Below, one piece after another: positions 42,148-51,165 of a DNA stretch of 64,000 nucleotides. The notes beneath the pieces were generated by a model. It was given only the letters and a program-made list of their open reading frames with translations. It did not search any database and was not told the origin of the DNA. The stretch covers positions 1,116,001-1,180,000 of the forward strand of contig NZ_CBDDBS010000003.1 of NCBI RefSeq assembly GCF_965225875.1. Reading direction: 5' to 3'. Within the stretch, counting starts at the first letter, position 1; the number at the start of each line of letters is the position of its first letter. The translations under genes and the position numbers were made by a program. The DNA is from Haliscomenobacter sp965225875 (GTDB lineage: Bacteria; Bacteroidota; Bacteroidia; Chitinophagales; Saprospiraceae).

Positions 42148-43503
42148 CTATTTTTTGGCCCAGATACCTTTTGCTTTGTTTTCCAGCAACAAATAACTTT
42201 GAACAGGATAGATACAAGCGGCTATGACCAGGATTACGATTGCCCCCATGACAATGCCGCCCAATCCCATATTAAAGGTTTTTGCAAAAAGAAAACACAA
42301 GGGAATATTGATGACGATACCCACTACCGCTACCAGTATTTGGGTGTACAATACGCTCAGTCCATTCAAAACTTTATTAAAAATATTGTTCCAAAACCAC
42401 AACACAACATAAAGGCCCATAAACCACTTTAGGGATTCGGGCACGACCACTGTTTCTCCAACCCAAATGTTTTTAATGGGTTGAAAAAACAAGATAAGCC
42501 CAAGTACCAGTACAACGTACCCTACAAATACCTTAAGCAAGAATTTCAGCTTGTTTTTTATCCAGTCCAAATCACCTTTTGAGAAGGCTTCCGTACTGGC
42601 TGACCAAAGCGGTTGAACCAAAATGCTTGCAAGAATTGTAGCAACCTGAAAAATTTTTTGGGTCACATAATAAGGGGTAACCTCAGCAGCACCATACAGT
42701 TGGGAAATGATCAGGCTATCTGTCGTCAAAACAACCACCACCGATACCTCAAGGATAAAAAAGCGGCCACCGAGGTTGGCGATACTCCTGATTTTATCTT
42801 TATCGAAAAATCGAAAACTTGGGATCAGGCGGGGATTGTATTTAAACGTAAAATAGCTCAACAAAATCGACCCGGCCATCAACGAAAGGCTGTACCATTT
42901 TGCAACAAACAAAAACCTGGACTCCATGGAAATGGAATTCGAAAACAGCAAAAAAACAAGCAGCATTAGAAAATTCCCAATGATCAGCCCCAACGAAATG
43001 AAACTATTTTTCTGGAGGGCATTCAAAACAGCATTCGTCAGACTTAGCAAGAAATTAAAAATGATGCTCAGCACCACGATTAAAACACCCACTTTCAATT
43101 GATGGGCATCAATAACAGTTGTGTTGAAAATGGCCTGGAAGTTTAAAAAACTAAACAATGAAACCGTCAGCACTGCAATGGTGATCACTATTGCGCCAAG
43201 CGAAATATAGGCAGTAGATACATATTCCCTGGCAGCATCAAAATCACCCAGTGCCAAAGCTTCGGATAGTTTATTCCGCATACCATTTCCAATACCGATA
43301 TCCATAAAAATGATCCAGTTGGCGCTAGCAATAAGGGTAACCCATACCCCATAAAGTTCTTGCCCGAGAAACTGAATGTATAGTGGAACCAGCAACAAAT
43401 TGAGTGCTACACTTGCACCTTTTAGGATTAAAGAGATAAAAACCTGCTTGTTAAAATTCCTGTCTCTCGTTCCTGACGTATAACTTTCAGTTTCCCCTTT
43501 CAT
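42148..43503 (-). CDS. Polysaccharide flippase (Wzx / MOP superfamily)
   Basis: The ATG at 43503 (MKGETESYTSGTRDRNF) is preferred to a TTG three codons upstream. The 451-residue protein has 12-14 hydrophobic segments. The start has the MOP pattern FNKQVFISLILKGASVALNL and LVPLYIQFLGQELYGVWVTL, with GIGNGMRNKLSEALALGDF in the first loop. It should flip the undecaprenyl-linked repeat unit to the periplasmic face. It lies 27 bp after the WcaJ-like gene. Confidence 0.92.
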   Translation of the reverse strand: MKGETESYTSGTRDRNFNKQVFISLILKGASVALNLLLVPLYIQFLGQELYGVWVTLIASANWIIFMDIGIGNGMRNKLSEALALGDFDAAREYVSTAYISLGAIVITIAVLTVSLFSFLNFQAIFNTTVIDAHQLKVGVLIVVLSIIFNFLLSLTNAVLNALQKNSFISLGLIIGNFLMLLVFLLFSNSISMESRFLFVAKWYSLSLMAGSILLSYFTFKYNPRLIPSFRFFDKDKIRSIANLGGRFFILEVSVVVVLTTDSLIISQLYGAAEVTPYYVTQKIFQVATILASILVQPLWSASTEAFSKGDLDWIKNKLKFLLKVFVGYVVLVLGLILFFQPIKNIWVGETVVVPESLKWFMGLYVVLWFWNNIFNKVLNGLSVLYTQILVAVVGIVINIPLCFLFAKTFNMGLGGIVMGAIVILVIAACIYPVQSYLLLENKAKGIWAKK

Positions 43504-43530
43504 TTTTGGCAAGCCCCTATTTTCCTGGAT

Positions 43531-44997
43531 TTAGAATGCATTTTTCTCTCCTTTCAACATGTTGAATACCGTCAGGAAAATGCATTTACAATCGAACCAG
43601 ATGCTCCAGTTTTCAATGTAATCAACATCAAATTCCACACGTTTGCCCATCTGGTGTAGCTCTTCGGTAGGGCCACGCCAGCCATTAACTTGAGCCCAAC
43701 CTGAAATTCCCGGCTTCACCTCATGACGAATCATGTATTTGTCGATCAAATTGGAATAAATTTCCGTGTGCTTGATCATGTGTGGTCTTGGACCAATAAC
43801 CGACATGTCGCCCAATAACACATTGAAGAACTGCGGGAACTCATCAATATTGGTTTTCCTTAAAAAGGCCCCAATCTTGGTAACCCGGGCATCGTTTTTG
43901 ACCGCCTGTTTCTGGTCACTTTGTTCATTGACCGTCATGGTCCTGAATTTGATGCAACCAAAAGGTTTATTCCAGTAACCAGTCCGCTTTTGTATGAAAA
44001 AAACGGGGCCTTTTGATTCAAGCCGGATCAACAAAGCAATAATGGGAAAGAATGGCAAAATCACCAGGAGCACCATGATGCTGAATAAAATGTCAAACCA
44101 ACGTTTGAGCAATTTATTATGGGGTATGCACAAAGGTTCCTTTTTTCGCCGCACAATCGGTAGGTGCGCCAACTGTTCCACATGAACACCGCGTTCAAAA
44201 AAGTCAACACCAATTGGCACAATTTCAAAATCGATGTAATTATTCCGGCAAAGTTGAATGATGCGTTGCACCATCTGTTTGGGCAAGTCGCTGTAGAAAT
44301 AAAATAACTTCTTGATGTGGTAATGGTTTTCTACCAGGTAGGTTTCTATGTCATCATAGGTGCCTAAACTGGGAACACCGGGAAGGTTTTCCTGAGCAAA
44401 GCGCCCTAAACATGACACATTTCCATCTCCATAAATGGACGAAAGCCCTTTATCCAGGTATTTAAGGTTGGTGTTCCCTCCTCCTACCACCGCATAGGTC
44501 AAATCAATAACCTTGTTCCGGTTGTAATACCGAAAGGCATAATGGGAAACGGTTGAAAGGAGCATGAATGCAGAAAAAGACTGCATCAAAAAATGTACCT
44601 GGAAGGCCTGGAAAAAAAACTGGTAATAAACCAGGGTGATTAGTCCGAAAAAAATCAAGGTATTCCAAAATAAATCCCTGATTTTCAAATCCAATCTAGC
44701 TCCCTCAAACACCCGGTAAGTGTCCGTAAATGGGAGATAGATAAACCAGATTGAATTGAAAATAAGAAACATTAGATTAAATTCCCTGGCCATTTCCCGG
44801 CCAGCTAGCTGACTAAAGGGAACTTGGAGCAATAAAAAACCAAGCAAAGACAGATTCAAGATTACCCAATCAAAAAAAACTGCAAGTGTAAGTTGCCGGG
44901 CAGTGTCTCTTTCCAGCTTCCCTGGGTCAGCTTGGTGTGAATGTTGGTGAATGACCTGTTTGCGTAAAACAGGCATTTGTGTAAGTGAATGATTCAT
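43531..44997 (-). CDS. Initiating polyprenyl-phosphate glycosylphosphotransferase (WcaJ-like)
   Basis: A 488-residue enzyme that transfers the first sugar-1-phosphate to undecaprenyl phosphate. The N-terminal half has four transmembrane segments (~30-150) and a soluble CoA-binding-like domain. The C-terminal catalytic domain is clear: a further hydrophobic segment (~310-330), IRLESKGPVFFIQKRTGYWN (20 residues quoted), FGCIKFRTM, LRKTNIDEFPQFFNVL, GDMSVIGPRPHM and KPGISGWAQVNGWRGPT. Glucose-1-phosphate or another hexose is likely. It is the third gene from the start of the locus. Confidence 0.94.
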   Translation of the reverse strand: MNHSLTQMPVLRKQVIHQHSHQADPGKLERDTARQLTLAVFFDWVILNLSLLGFLLLQVPFSQLAGREMAREFNLMFLIFNSIWFIYLPFTDTYRVFEGARLDLKIRDLFWNTLIFFGLITLVYYQFFFQAFQVHFLMQSFSAFMLLSTVSHYAFRYYNRNKVIDLTYAVVGGGNTNLKYLDKGLSSIYGDGNVSCLGRFAQENLPGVPSLGTYDDIETYLVENHYHIKKLFYFYSDLPKQMVQRIIQLCRNNYIDFEIVPIGVDFFERGVHVEQLAHLPIVRRKKEPLCIPHNKLLKRWFDILFSIMVLLVILPFFPIIALLIRLESKGPVFFIQKRTGYWNKPFGCIKFRTMTVNEQSDQKQAVKNDARVTKIGAFLRKTNIDEFPQFFNVLLGDMSVIGPRPHMIKHTEIYSNLIDKYMIRHEVKPGISGWAQVNGWRGPTEELHQMGKRVEFDVDYIENWSIWFDCKCIFLTVFNMLKGEKNAF

Positions 44998-45049
44998 GGC
45001 GAGAATAATTAATTTAAACTGGTTGGTTGTTCATTCCATAACTGGAAAA

Positions 45050-47377
45050 TTAGTTTCTGTAATGGTTATAGGTATATCCATAGGCGTCATCCTGTTTTTT
45101 CACACCATTAAAAATGATGGAAGGGTTAACTAATTTATGTTGTTCGAAAAATTCTTTGGCTTTCTCAATCATGACCTTCTTTGTATAACTCGAACGTATT
45201 ACAAACAAGGACTTGTCCACATACTTATTAAGTAAAATGCTGTCGGCGATGATTCCAATTGGGGAACAATCAACAATGATGACCTCATAATTCTCTCTCA
45301 GATAGAAAAACAAGTTGGACAATTGTTCCTCAGTAATGATTTCCAGGAGGTTGACAATAACCGGTCCTCCTGAAATGAAATGCAGGTTGGGGATTTCACT
45401 TGAAATTTGGATGACTTCGTCCAACTTCAATTCATTCAGGAAGAAATTGCTTAGGCCGATTTCTGCATTCCCATTGAAAAATTTATTAACGGAAGGCCTC
45501 CTCAGGTCGAAATCGACAACTACCGTTTTTCTTTTGCCAAGGGCAAAACTCCGGGCCAGGTTGGTAGCAATAAAAGTTTTCCCCTCGTTACTTGTACTGG
45601 AGGTAACCATAATACATTTGGTTTTCTCCCGATTGTAAAATTGCAGGTTCGTTCTTATGGTTCGGAACCGCTCAGTGGCTAAATTCTGTGGATCGCCTAT
45701 CAAAAGCTGTTGGCTTTTTTTGTTTTGGTGATTGACCACCCCCAGGATTTTATTCTCTGGAAGAATTTGTTTGATGTCTTTTTCCGTCCGAATTGCCCCT
45801 TTAAAAAAGTCAAGGAGGACAATCAGGAAAAAGGGAATGGCCATCCCGGCCAAGCCAGCTCCGGCAAAAATCTGCACCTTTTTTAATCCAACCGGATCAA
45901 TCGAACTATACGGTGGATCTACAATCATCGAGTTGGCGTAATCACTCACCAAAGCCATGGATACTTCCTCTCTCTTTTGCAACAAATACACATAAAGGTT
46001 TTCTTTTACCCCTTGAGTACGCATTTTATCTGCCAAACCTCTTTCTTTCATGGGTACGCTGCGCAATCGGCTATTGGATTTATCATATTGGTTTTGGAGT
46101 TTACTCAAATTCAGTTCAATATCATCTTGCATGTTGCCAATTGCGGCCACGATTGAATTGCGTAAACTTCTCAGTTTTTGATTCGTCGATTGTACAACCG
46201 GATTGGAGGGTTGACCTGACATCAAAAGCCGTTCTCTTTGCAAAACGAGGTCGTTATAAGGCTGAATCAAGCTAAGTACCTTGCCATCGTACAAAGAGGG
46301 ATTGATGGGAAGCATTTTAAAGTTGTCACTGGTATCCCTCAGCTCTGAACTTACCGATTGGAGCATTCTTGATTGCAGCTCCAAATTTCGTTGTTCCCTG
46401 GTCAGGTCTTTTACATCTCCCAATGTTGTTTCTAAATCAGATGTGGTTGACGAGATAATTTCGTTGTTCAGTTTGAAAGCTTCCAGGGTGCTTTCCGCAG
46501 ATTCCAGTTCCTGGCTAATGTCCCGAATCCGGCCATCCAACAGTTCGAGGGTTTTAAGGGTGATGTCGGTATTTGCCTGGCTTTTGACCTGGTCAAATTT
46601 TTCCATCAAACTGTTCAATACCTCTATGCCTCGCTGCGGAACTTCGTCAACCATAGTCAAAATCCTAACCGAGGAGTTGTTTTTCTCGCTGCTCAGCTCA
46701 ATATTTAAATTATCCAGGTATTTCTTTGCAACTTTTTTGGCATCCAAAAACTCAACATGCATGGTTTTTCCTGGCGCCAGGCGCGAAGATTCAACTCGGG
46801 AAATGCGGAATTTCCCAAATTCATTTGAGAATAGTTTGCCAAAATTGTAGGTTCCAGATTTGGATCCCTGAGAAAACTTAAAGGTGTATTTGTTGACCGG
46901 GGTTATTTCAAAAGTGGTATTGTCGATGTGGTTTAGTAAAAAGGAATCAACAACAATTGGGAAGTCCTTATACGCATCACGTTCCGATAATTTGTCCTTC
47001 CAGAAATACCTGGTTTCAAGGCCCAACTTTTCCACTACAGATGTCATCAGGGAAAAAGAAGTCAAGATTTCAATATCATTGCTGGCCTTATCCGAGGTTG
47101 CCGAAAGCAGCAAATTGCGTTTGAGGAAATCATCATCTGATCCGGAATTCTCTTCACGTTCTCTGATCAATAGTTTGCTGGTAATTTGATAAACTGGCTG
47201 CAATTTTTTGTAAATGATATAGGCCAGTCCCAAGCTGATGATACCGCAAACTAGATAGATGTACCATTTGTTGAGAACGTAATTCCTGAACATTCCGAAG
47301 AAATCAATTTGACCTTCCGCAGAATCATTTCCGCTTTGGTTAAGTAACACCGCTTTCTGATAGTCAAATTCGTTCAT
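45050..47377 (-). CDS. Wzc-like polysaccharide co-polymerase / BY-type tyrosine autokinase
   Basis: A 775-residue inner-membrane protein that controls chain length and export. The Wzz domain lies between TM1 (~38-56) and TM2 (~502-524), with long coiled-coil segments (~280-350 and 415-470) in the periplasm. The cytoplasmic kinase has Walker A TSSTSNEGKT (592-601), Walker A-prime VVDFDLRRPS (619-628) and Walker B VIIVDCSP (699-706). The C-terminal tyrosine cluster Y766, Y768, Y770 and Y773 (DAYGYTYNHYRN) is the usual autophosphorylation site. It lies 18 bp after the wza-like gene. No separate phosphatase (Wzb) is seen. Confidence 0.96.
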   Translation of the reverse strand: MNEFDYQKAVLLNQSGNDSAEGQIDFFGMFRNYVLNKWYIYLVCGIISLGLAYIIYKKLQPVYQITSKLLIREREENSGSDDDFLKRNLLLSATSDKASNDIEILTSFSLMTSVVEKLGLETRYFWKDKLSERDAYKDFPIVVDSFLLNHIDNTTFEITPVNKYTFKFSQGSKSGTYNFGKLFSNEFGKFRISRVESSRLAPGKTMHVEFLDAKKVAKKYLDNLNIELSSEKNNSSVRILTMVDEVPQRGIEVLNSLMEKFDQVKSQANTDITLKTLELLDGRIRDISQELESAESTLEAFKLNNEIISSTTSDLETTLGDVKDLTREQRNLELQSRMLQSVSSELRDTSDNFKMLPINPSLYDGKVLSLIQPYNDLVLQRERLLMSGQPSNPVVQSTNQKLRSLRNSIVAAIGNMQDDIELNLSKLQNQYDKSNSRLRSVPMKERGLADKMRTQGVKENLYVYLLQKREEVSMALVSDYANSMIVDPPYSSIDPVGLKKVQIFAGAGLAGMAIPFFLIVLLDFFKGAIRTEKDIKQILPENKILGVVNHQNKKSQQLLIGDPQNLATERFRTIRTNLQFYNREKTKCIMVTSSTSNEGKTFIATNLARSFALGKRKTVVVDFDLRRPSVNKFFNGNAEIGLSNFFLNELKLDEVIQISSEIPNLHFISGGPVIVNLLEIITEEQLSNLFFYLRENYEVIIVDCSPIGIIADSILLNKYVDKSLFVIRSSYTKKVMIEKAKEFFEQHKLVNPSIIFNGVKKQDDAYGYTYNHYRN

Positions 47378-47395
47378 GGTACAATGTTTCTAGTG

Positions 47396-48175
47396 TTATT
47401 TTTTAAAAAGGGCAATCAATACTGCGGCTACTGTTGCCGCCGCAGACAAAATAGGCACCGCCTTAGAACTCTGGTCTTGGACAGCACCAGCCTTGGCCCT
47501 CAAGGGCTTTACATAAATCAAATCATTCTGTTTAAGGAAGTAATACTCTGAATGAAAAAAATCAGCTGATTGAAGGTTAATATGGTTCAATGACCGCACT
47601 CCATTGCTTTCCCGAACAAGCAAAATGTCTCTTCGATCCGCGTAATCGGTTAAATCACCAGCCAAGGCTAATGCATCAAGTACAGAAATGCGCTCGTTGA
47701 CAACATTAAAGGCGCCTGGATTACGAACTTCCCCTGAAACAGTCACCCTGAAATTTAGTAACCTCACGTTGACTACTGGGTCTTTCAGGTATGTTTTCAG
47801 CCTTTCCACCAGTGAATCCTTAACTTCCGTAACGCTTAGCCCCTCCAGTTTCAGCCTCCCTAAAACCGGAAAATCAATCATTCCTTGTTGATTCACCAGA
47901 AACCCCGTCAGTTGGATGGCTTCGATATTGACAAAACTCTCACTCTGCTGACTAGAAGTTATATTAAAGGGGGCAACAAGCTCCATTTCGGAGCCGAAAA
48001 CCTTAATTGATAACACGTCATTGGGCTGAATTTTGATATCTGGTAACTTGTAAGTAAGCAATTGGGTAGTATCGGGGAAATTTTCCTGATAACTTACCAA
48101 TTGTTTATGTGACAAACAGCCTGAACCAGTAACAAGCAAAATAAAAACCCAAATTGATATTGAACAAATGCGCAT
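47396..48175 (-). CDS. Wza-like polysaccharide export outer-membrane lipoprotein
   Basis: The start at 48175 (MRICSISIWVFILL) is chosen because it gives a lipoprotein signal peptide with lipobox TGSGC (Cys ~20); the frame remains open for 33 codons upstream but would bury the signal. The 259-residue mature form has the Poly_export domain (IQPNDVLSIKVFG), SLBB-type segments (FRVTVSGEVRNPGAFNVV) and a C-terminal hydrophobic stretch (AVPILSAAATVAAVLIALF) before KK. Such a C-terminal helix resembles Bacteroidota Wza homologues. It is the first gene of the exopolysaccharide operon and would form the outer-membrane channel with Wzc. Confidence 0.94.
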   Translation of the reverse strand: MRICSISIWVFILLVTGSGCLSHKQLVSYQENFPDTTQLLTYKLPDIKIQPNDVLSIKVFGSEMELVAPFNITSSQQSESFVNIEAIQLTGFLVNQQGMIDFPVLGRLKLEGLSVTEVKDSLVERLKTYLKDPVVNVRLLNFRVTVSGEVRNPGAFNVVNERISVLDALALAGDLTDYADRRDILLVRESNGVRSLNHINLQSADFFHSEYYFLKQNDLIYVKPLRAKAGAVQDQSSKAVPILSAAATVAAVLIALFKK

Positions 48176-48868
48176 TTTTAAATATATTAACAGTGTTTTT
48201 CCACCAAGGAACGAATCAATTTTTTCGAGATATGGCTTCGCCATTGATAAGTCGCTGTACATTCCTGTACGCAAAGCTTACCCAGCCCTCAAGGCAGCTG
48301 CCCTAAAGGAAATTCAGATTGTCTTAATTGTGAAAGCCTGGATGCACATCATTAGAATAAATCCAATAACAAGCCACTGGTTACCACTGCAAAGCAGACA
48401 ACCATTTTTGAACCAAAATTGAATTAGTTTTAGCGTAATAGTAAATACTCACAAGTGTGAACAGTGCAAGGGAAATCTTTGTACAAAGGTAGTGTTGGGA
48501 GTCAATATATGAAAAAAGAGTAAATTAAAAACAATGTAAATCAGGGGGGGGAGAACAATTACATAACATTTAAATTAACTTAATTTGATTAAGGTTTTTG
48601 TGCAAAAGCACGATTAAAATACAAATATAGGGGTTAAAATTGAAAAATAAAATACCTGCCGTTAAAAAAAATATTAACAGCGTAAGAAGAAGATTACCAA
48701 TTATACCCTTCGGAGAAACTATGGACCGATGAAGTTGTAATCCTTCAGGATATTTTTGCGCATAAAATTTGGTGTATCAACATTAGATACTAGTTTTATC
48801 CGGTATGGAAAAGTTGAACACTACTTTTTTCTTAAACACCCTATTTTTCACCTAAATTAGGAACCCTG
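48176..48868. promoter_or_regulatory. 693-bp divergent regulatory region upstream of the exopolysaccharide locus
   Basis: No convincing gene is seen. On the wza side are two small hairpins: a 5-bp stem with TTC loop at 48232-48244 and a 5-bp stem with TTCC loop at 48257-48270. An 8-G run lies at 48544-48551 in an AT-rich background. On the other side is a Bacteroidota-type promoter for the aromatic-acid operon (48768-48798). The wza promoter itself could not be placed. A long untranslated leader is likely, and could be a site of regulation of polysaccharide production. Confidence 0.5.
48768..48798 (+). promoter_or_regulatory. Bacteroidota-type promoter for the aromatic-acid operon
   Basis: TTTG at 48768-48771, then 19 bases, then TAGTTTTA at 48791-48798, which matches TAnnTTTG except for the last base. 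The spacing fits the Bacteroidota sigma factor. Transcription would begin near 48805, about 65 bases before the MFS start at 48869. Confidence 0.6.
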
Positions 48869-50203
48869 ATGTCTGCTACCTCTGCCAATATGCGTTTGGC
48901 CATCATCGCCTCGGCTACTGGAACACTGTTGGAATGGTATGATCTTTTTTTAGCGGTGATTTTGGCCAAAACCCTTAGCAGCCAACTCTTTCCAAGTGGA
49001 GAAAGCACCTACTTTTTGGAAACCTTAGCCATTGTAGGCTCATCGTTCTTCATCCGCCCATTGGGTTCTTTATTCTTCGGGAGTATGGGCGACCGCAAAG
49101 GCCGCAAGCAGACTTTTTTGTTGTCCTTGTTAGTGATGGGGGGTGCTACCTTTTTAATTGGTTTGATACCTACCTACCAGCAAGCTGGTTGGCTGGCCCC
49201 CTTGTCATTACTGGTTTTGCGCCTGGCTCAAGGCTTTGCCCTCAGTGGCGAATATTCTGGAGCCATTATTTACGTATCTGAAAATGCACCTGCCGACAAA
49301 CGCGGTTTTTATACCGGGTTTATCCAGGCCACAGTGCCAGTCGGATTGTTGCTGTGTTTATTGGTGGTCATTGGTACCCAGTCTTTAATGAGCCCCGAAA
49401 GTTTCAATGCCTGGGGTTGGCGTTTGCCTTTTTTGTCAAGTGCTGTTTTGGTGTTTTTCTCTTACATTGTGCGGAGAAGGATGGAAGAAACCCCAGTTTT
49501 TAGCCAATTAAAAGACAGTGGCAATGTTTCCAAATCCCCCATTCGCGAATCCCTCAACAGTTTCCCCAAATGGCGATTGATTCTGATGCTCATTTTTGGT
49601 GGCAACGCGGCTCAAAGCTCCATCATGCAAACCTCCCAGTTCGTCACCCTTTATTTTTTACAAAGAGCTGTAAAAATTGAGGAACAACTCAGTTTTATCA
49701 TTTTAGCGACGGCGCTGCTCCTGGGTACACCCTTCTTTCAATGGGCTGGAGCTTTGAGCGACCGGATTGGCCGAAAAAAAGTGATCTACGCCGGGATATT
49801 GCTTGGGATGATTTCAATTCCGCTTTCTTTTTACTTATTCAATACGCTGGGCAATCCCGGCCACTTGACTGAGCCTCATTCCATCAGCATTGGCCTGACG
49901 CTTTTGTTCATTTTGCTTTGTTTTGTCAATATGTTGTCCAGCGCTTTGGTATATGGCCCGATGGGGGTTTTCATGACCGAGTTTTTTGAAGGAAGAACCC
50001 GCTACACCAGCATGGGCTTTGCCCACAACATTGGCAATGGTGTCATCGGTGGAGCTACTCCATTGGTTACTGAATTTCTGAAAGCAAACCTGGTTGTCGG
50101 GGCGCTATTGGCACCTTATATTGGGTTGCTGTATCCACTGGGGTTAGTGGTGCTTGCTTTGATCATCAATCCTTTTTTGAAAGAAACCGTAGGGAAAAAT
50201 TAA
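48869..50203 (+). CDS. MFS transporter, metabolite:H+ symporter (MHS) family
   Basis: A 444-residue inner-membrane symporter with 12 hydrophobic segments. The MHS signature is clear: GTLLEWYDLFLAVILAKTL at the first helix, RPLGSLFFGSMGDRKGRKQT with the conserved DRxGR loop, and RLAQGFALSGEYSGAIIYVSE in the fourth to fifth helices. Members carry organic acids, betaine or aromatic acids such as shikimate. Being first in an operon with homogentisate-pathway enzymes suggests uptake of an aromatic acid (inference). Only four bases separate it from the next gene. Confidence 0.93.
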   Translation: MSATSANMRLAIIASATGTLLEWYDLFLAVILAKTLSSQLFPSGESTYFLETLAIVGSSFFIRPLGSLFFGSMGDRKGRKQTFLLSLLVMGGATFLIGLIPTYQQAGWLAPLSLLVLRLAQGFALSGEYSGAIIYVSENAPADKRGFYTGFIQATVPVGLLLCLLVVIGTQSLMSPESFNAWGWRLPFLSSAVLVFFSYIVRRRMEETPVFSQLKDSGNVSKSPIRESLNSFPKWRLILMLIFGGNAAQSSIMQTSQFVTLYFLQRAVKIEEQLSFIILATALLLGTPFFQWAGALSDRIGRKKVIYAGILLGMISIPLSFYLFNTLGNPGHLTEPHSISIGLTLLFILLCFVNMLSSALVYGPMGVFMTEFFEGRTRYTSMGFAHNIGNGVIGGATPLVTEFLKANLVVGALLAPYIGLLYPLGLVVLALIINPFLKETVGKN

Positions 50204-50207
50204 GATC

Positions 50208-51164
50208 ATGCAAAAACAGTTTGCCAGCGTAGCCGATCAGGAGGAAAAGCAAATCAGTTTCCTCGAAATCGCTAAAGATGTGTACGCCTACACCACCCAA
50301 GGCGATCCCAACAGCGCCGTAGTAGTTGGGGATGATAGCGTCTTGGTGATGGAAGCTCAGGCAACCCCGGTGATGGCCAAAGCTTTGATCGAAAAAATCC
50401 AGACAGTAACCGATAAACCCATCAAATACCTCGTACTCAGCCATTATCACGCCGTGCGCGTGCTGGGTGCGTCCGCATTCAAGGCCGCTGAAATCATCGC
50501 TTCAGAACAGACTTACGAAATGATCCTGGAGCGGGGTGAACAAGATTTTAAAAGTGAAACGGATCGTTTTCCACGTCTGTTTCGCTCGGTGGAAAGCATT
50601 CCCCATCTGACCTACCCTACTCAGACTTTTGCCAATAGCATGACGATTCACCTTGGAAAGAGAAAAGTTGAACTTAAACACCTCGGTGCAGGCCATACTC
50701 GTGGAGACATCGTTGCCTGGGTGCCCGATTGCAAAGCATTATTCAGCGGCGATTTGTTGGAATACGGTGCCACTCCTTACTGCGGAGATGCCCAATTGGA
50801 AGAATGGCCACAAACCCTGCAAAAAATCAGTGCACTTCATGCCGAAACAGCGGTGCCAGGGCGTGGAAATGCCTTGATGAACTCCGCAGAGGTCAAAGCA
50901 GCCATCGAGAGTACCCAAAACTACGTAGCCATGTTGCTCGATACCGCCAAAGCAGCTGTAGTGAAGGGCTTATCCCTGACCGATGCTTACCGCGAAATCT
51001 ACGCCCAGATGAAACCAATTTTTGGCCACTACGTTATTTTTGAGCATTGTATGCCCTTCAACGTGACCCGTGCTTACGAGGAGGCACAAGGCATCAAACA
51101 TCCCAACATTTGGACGGCTGAAAAAGACAAAGAAATGTGGTTTGCCCTTCAAGCCAGTGTATAG
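50208..51164 (+). CDS. MBL-fold hydrolase with degenerate second metal site
   Basis: A 318-residue metallo-beta-lactamase-fold protein. The normal HxHxDH motif reads H79-Y-H81-A-V83-R84, so the Asp and third His of metal site 2 are lost. H163 (GHTRGD) and D182 (FSGDLL) remain, and the late VPGHG-type motif reads VPGRG. It would therefore bind one metal or use a different site. The sequence is otherwise well conserved, so this looks like a distinct subfamily, not a dead copy. It lies 4 bp after the transporter and 1 bp before the FAD hydroxylase. Possible role: hydrolysis of an ester or lactone of the aromatic substrate. Confidence 0.85.
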   Translation: MQKQFASVADQEEKQISFLEIAKDVYAYTTQGDPNSAVVVGDDSVLVMEAQATPVMAKALIEKIQTVTDKPIKYLVLSHYHAVRVLGASAFKAAEIIASEQTYEMILERGEQDFKSETDRFPRLFRSVESIPHLTYPTQTFANSMTIHLGKRKVELKHLGAGHTRGDIVAWVPDCKALFSGDLLEYGATPYCGDAQLEEWPQTLQKISALHAETAVPGRGNALMNSAEVKAAIESTQNYVAMLLDTAKAAVVKGLSLTDAYREIYAQMKPIFGHYVIFEHCMPFNVTRAYEEAQGIKHPNIWTAEKDKEMWFALQASV

Positions 51165-51165
51165 A

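Noticed and set aside
20840..48175. Exopolysaccharide locus as a recently acquired genomic island
   Set aside because: No integrase, tRNA end, direct repeats or insertion sequence was seen at either edge; base use looks somewhat more AT-rich in the wzy-wzx part, which is usual for such genes and not proof of transfer.
48176..48274. N-terminal extension of the wza-like protein by 33 residues
   Set aside because: It would place the lipoprotein signal peptide in the middle of the protein; the start at 48175 gives a proper lipobox.
48168..48422. 84-codon plus-strand frame overlapping the wza start
   Set aside because: It overlaps the 5' end of wza on the other strand, has no family-like sequence and no signal for translation; treated as chance in the leader region.
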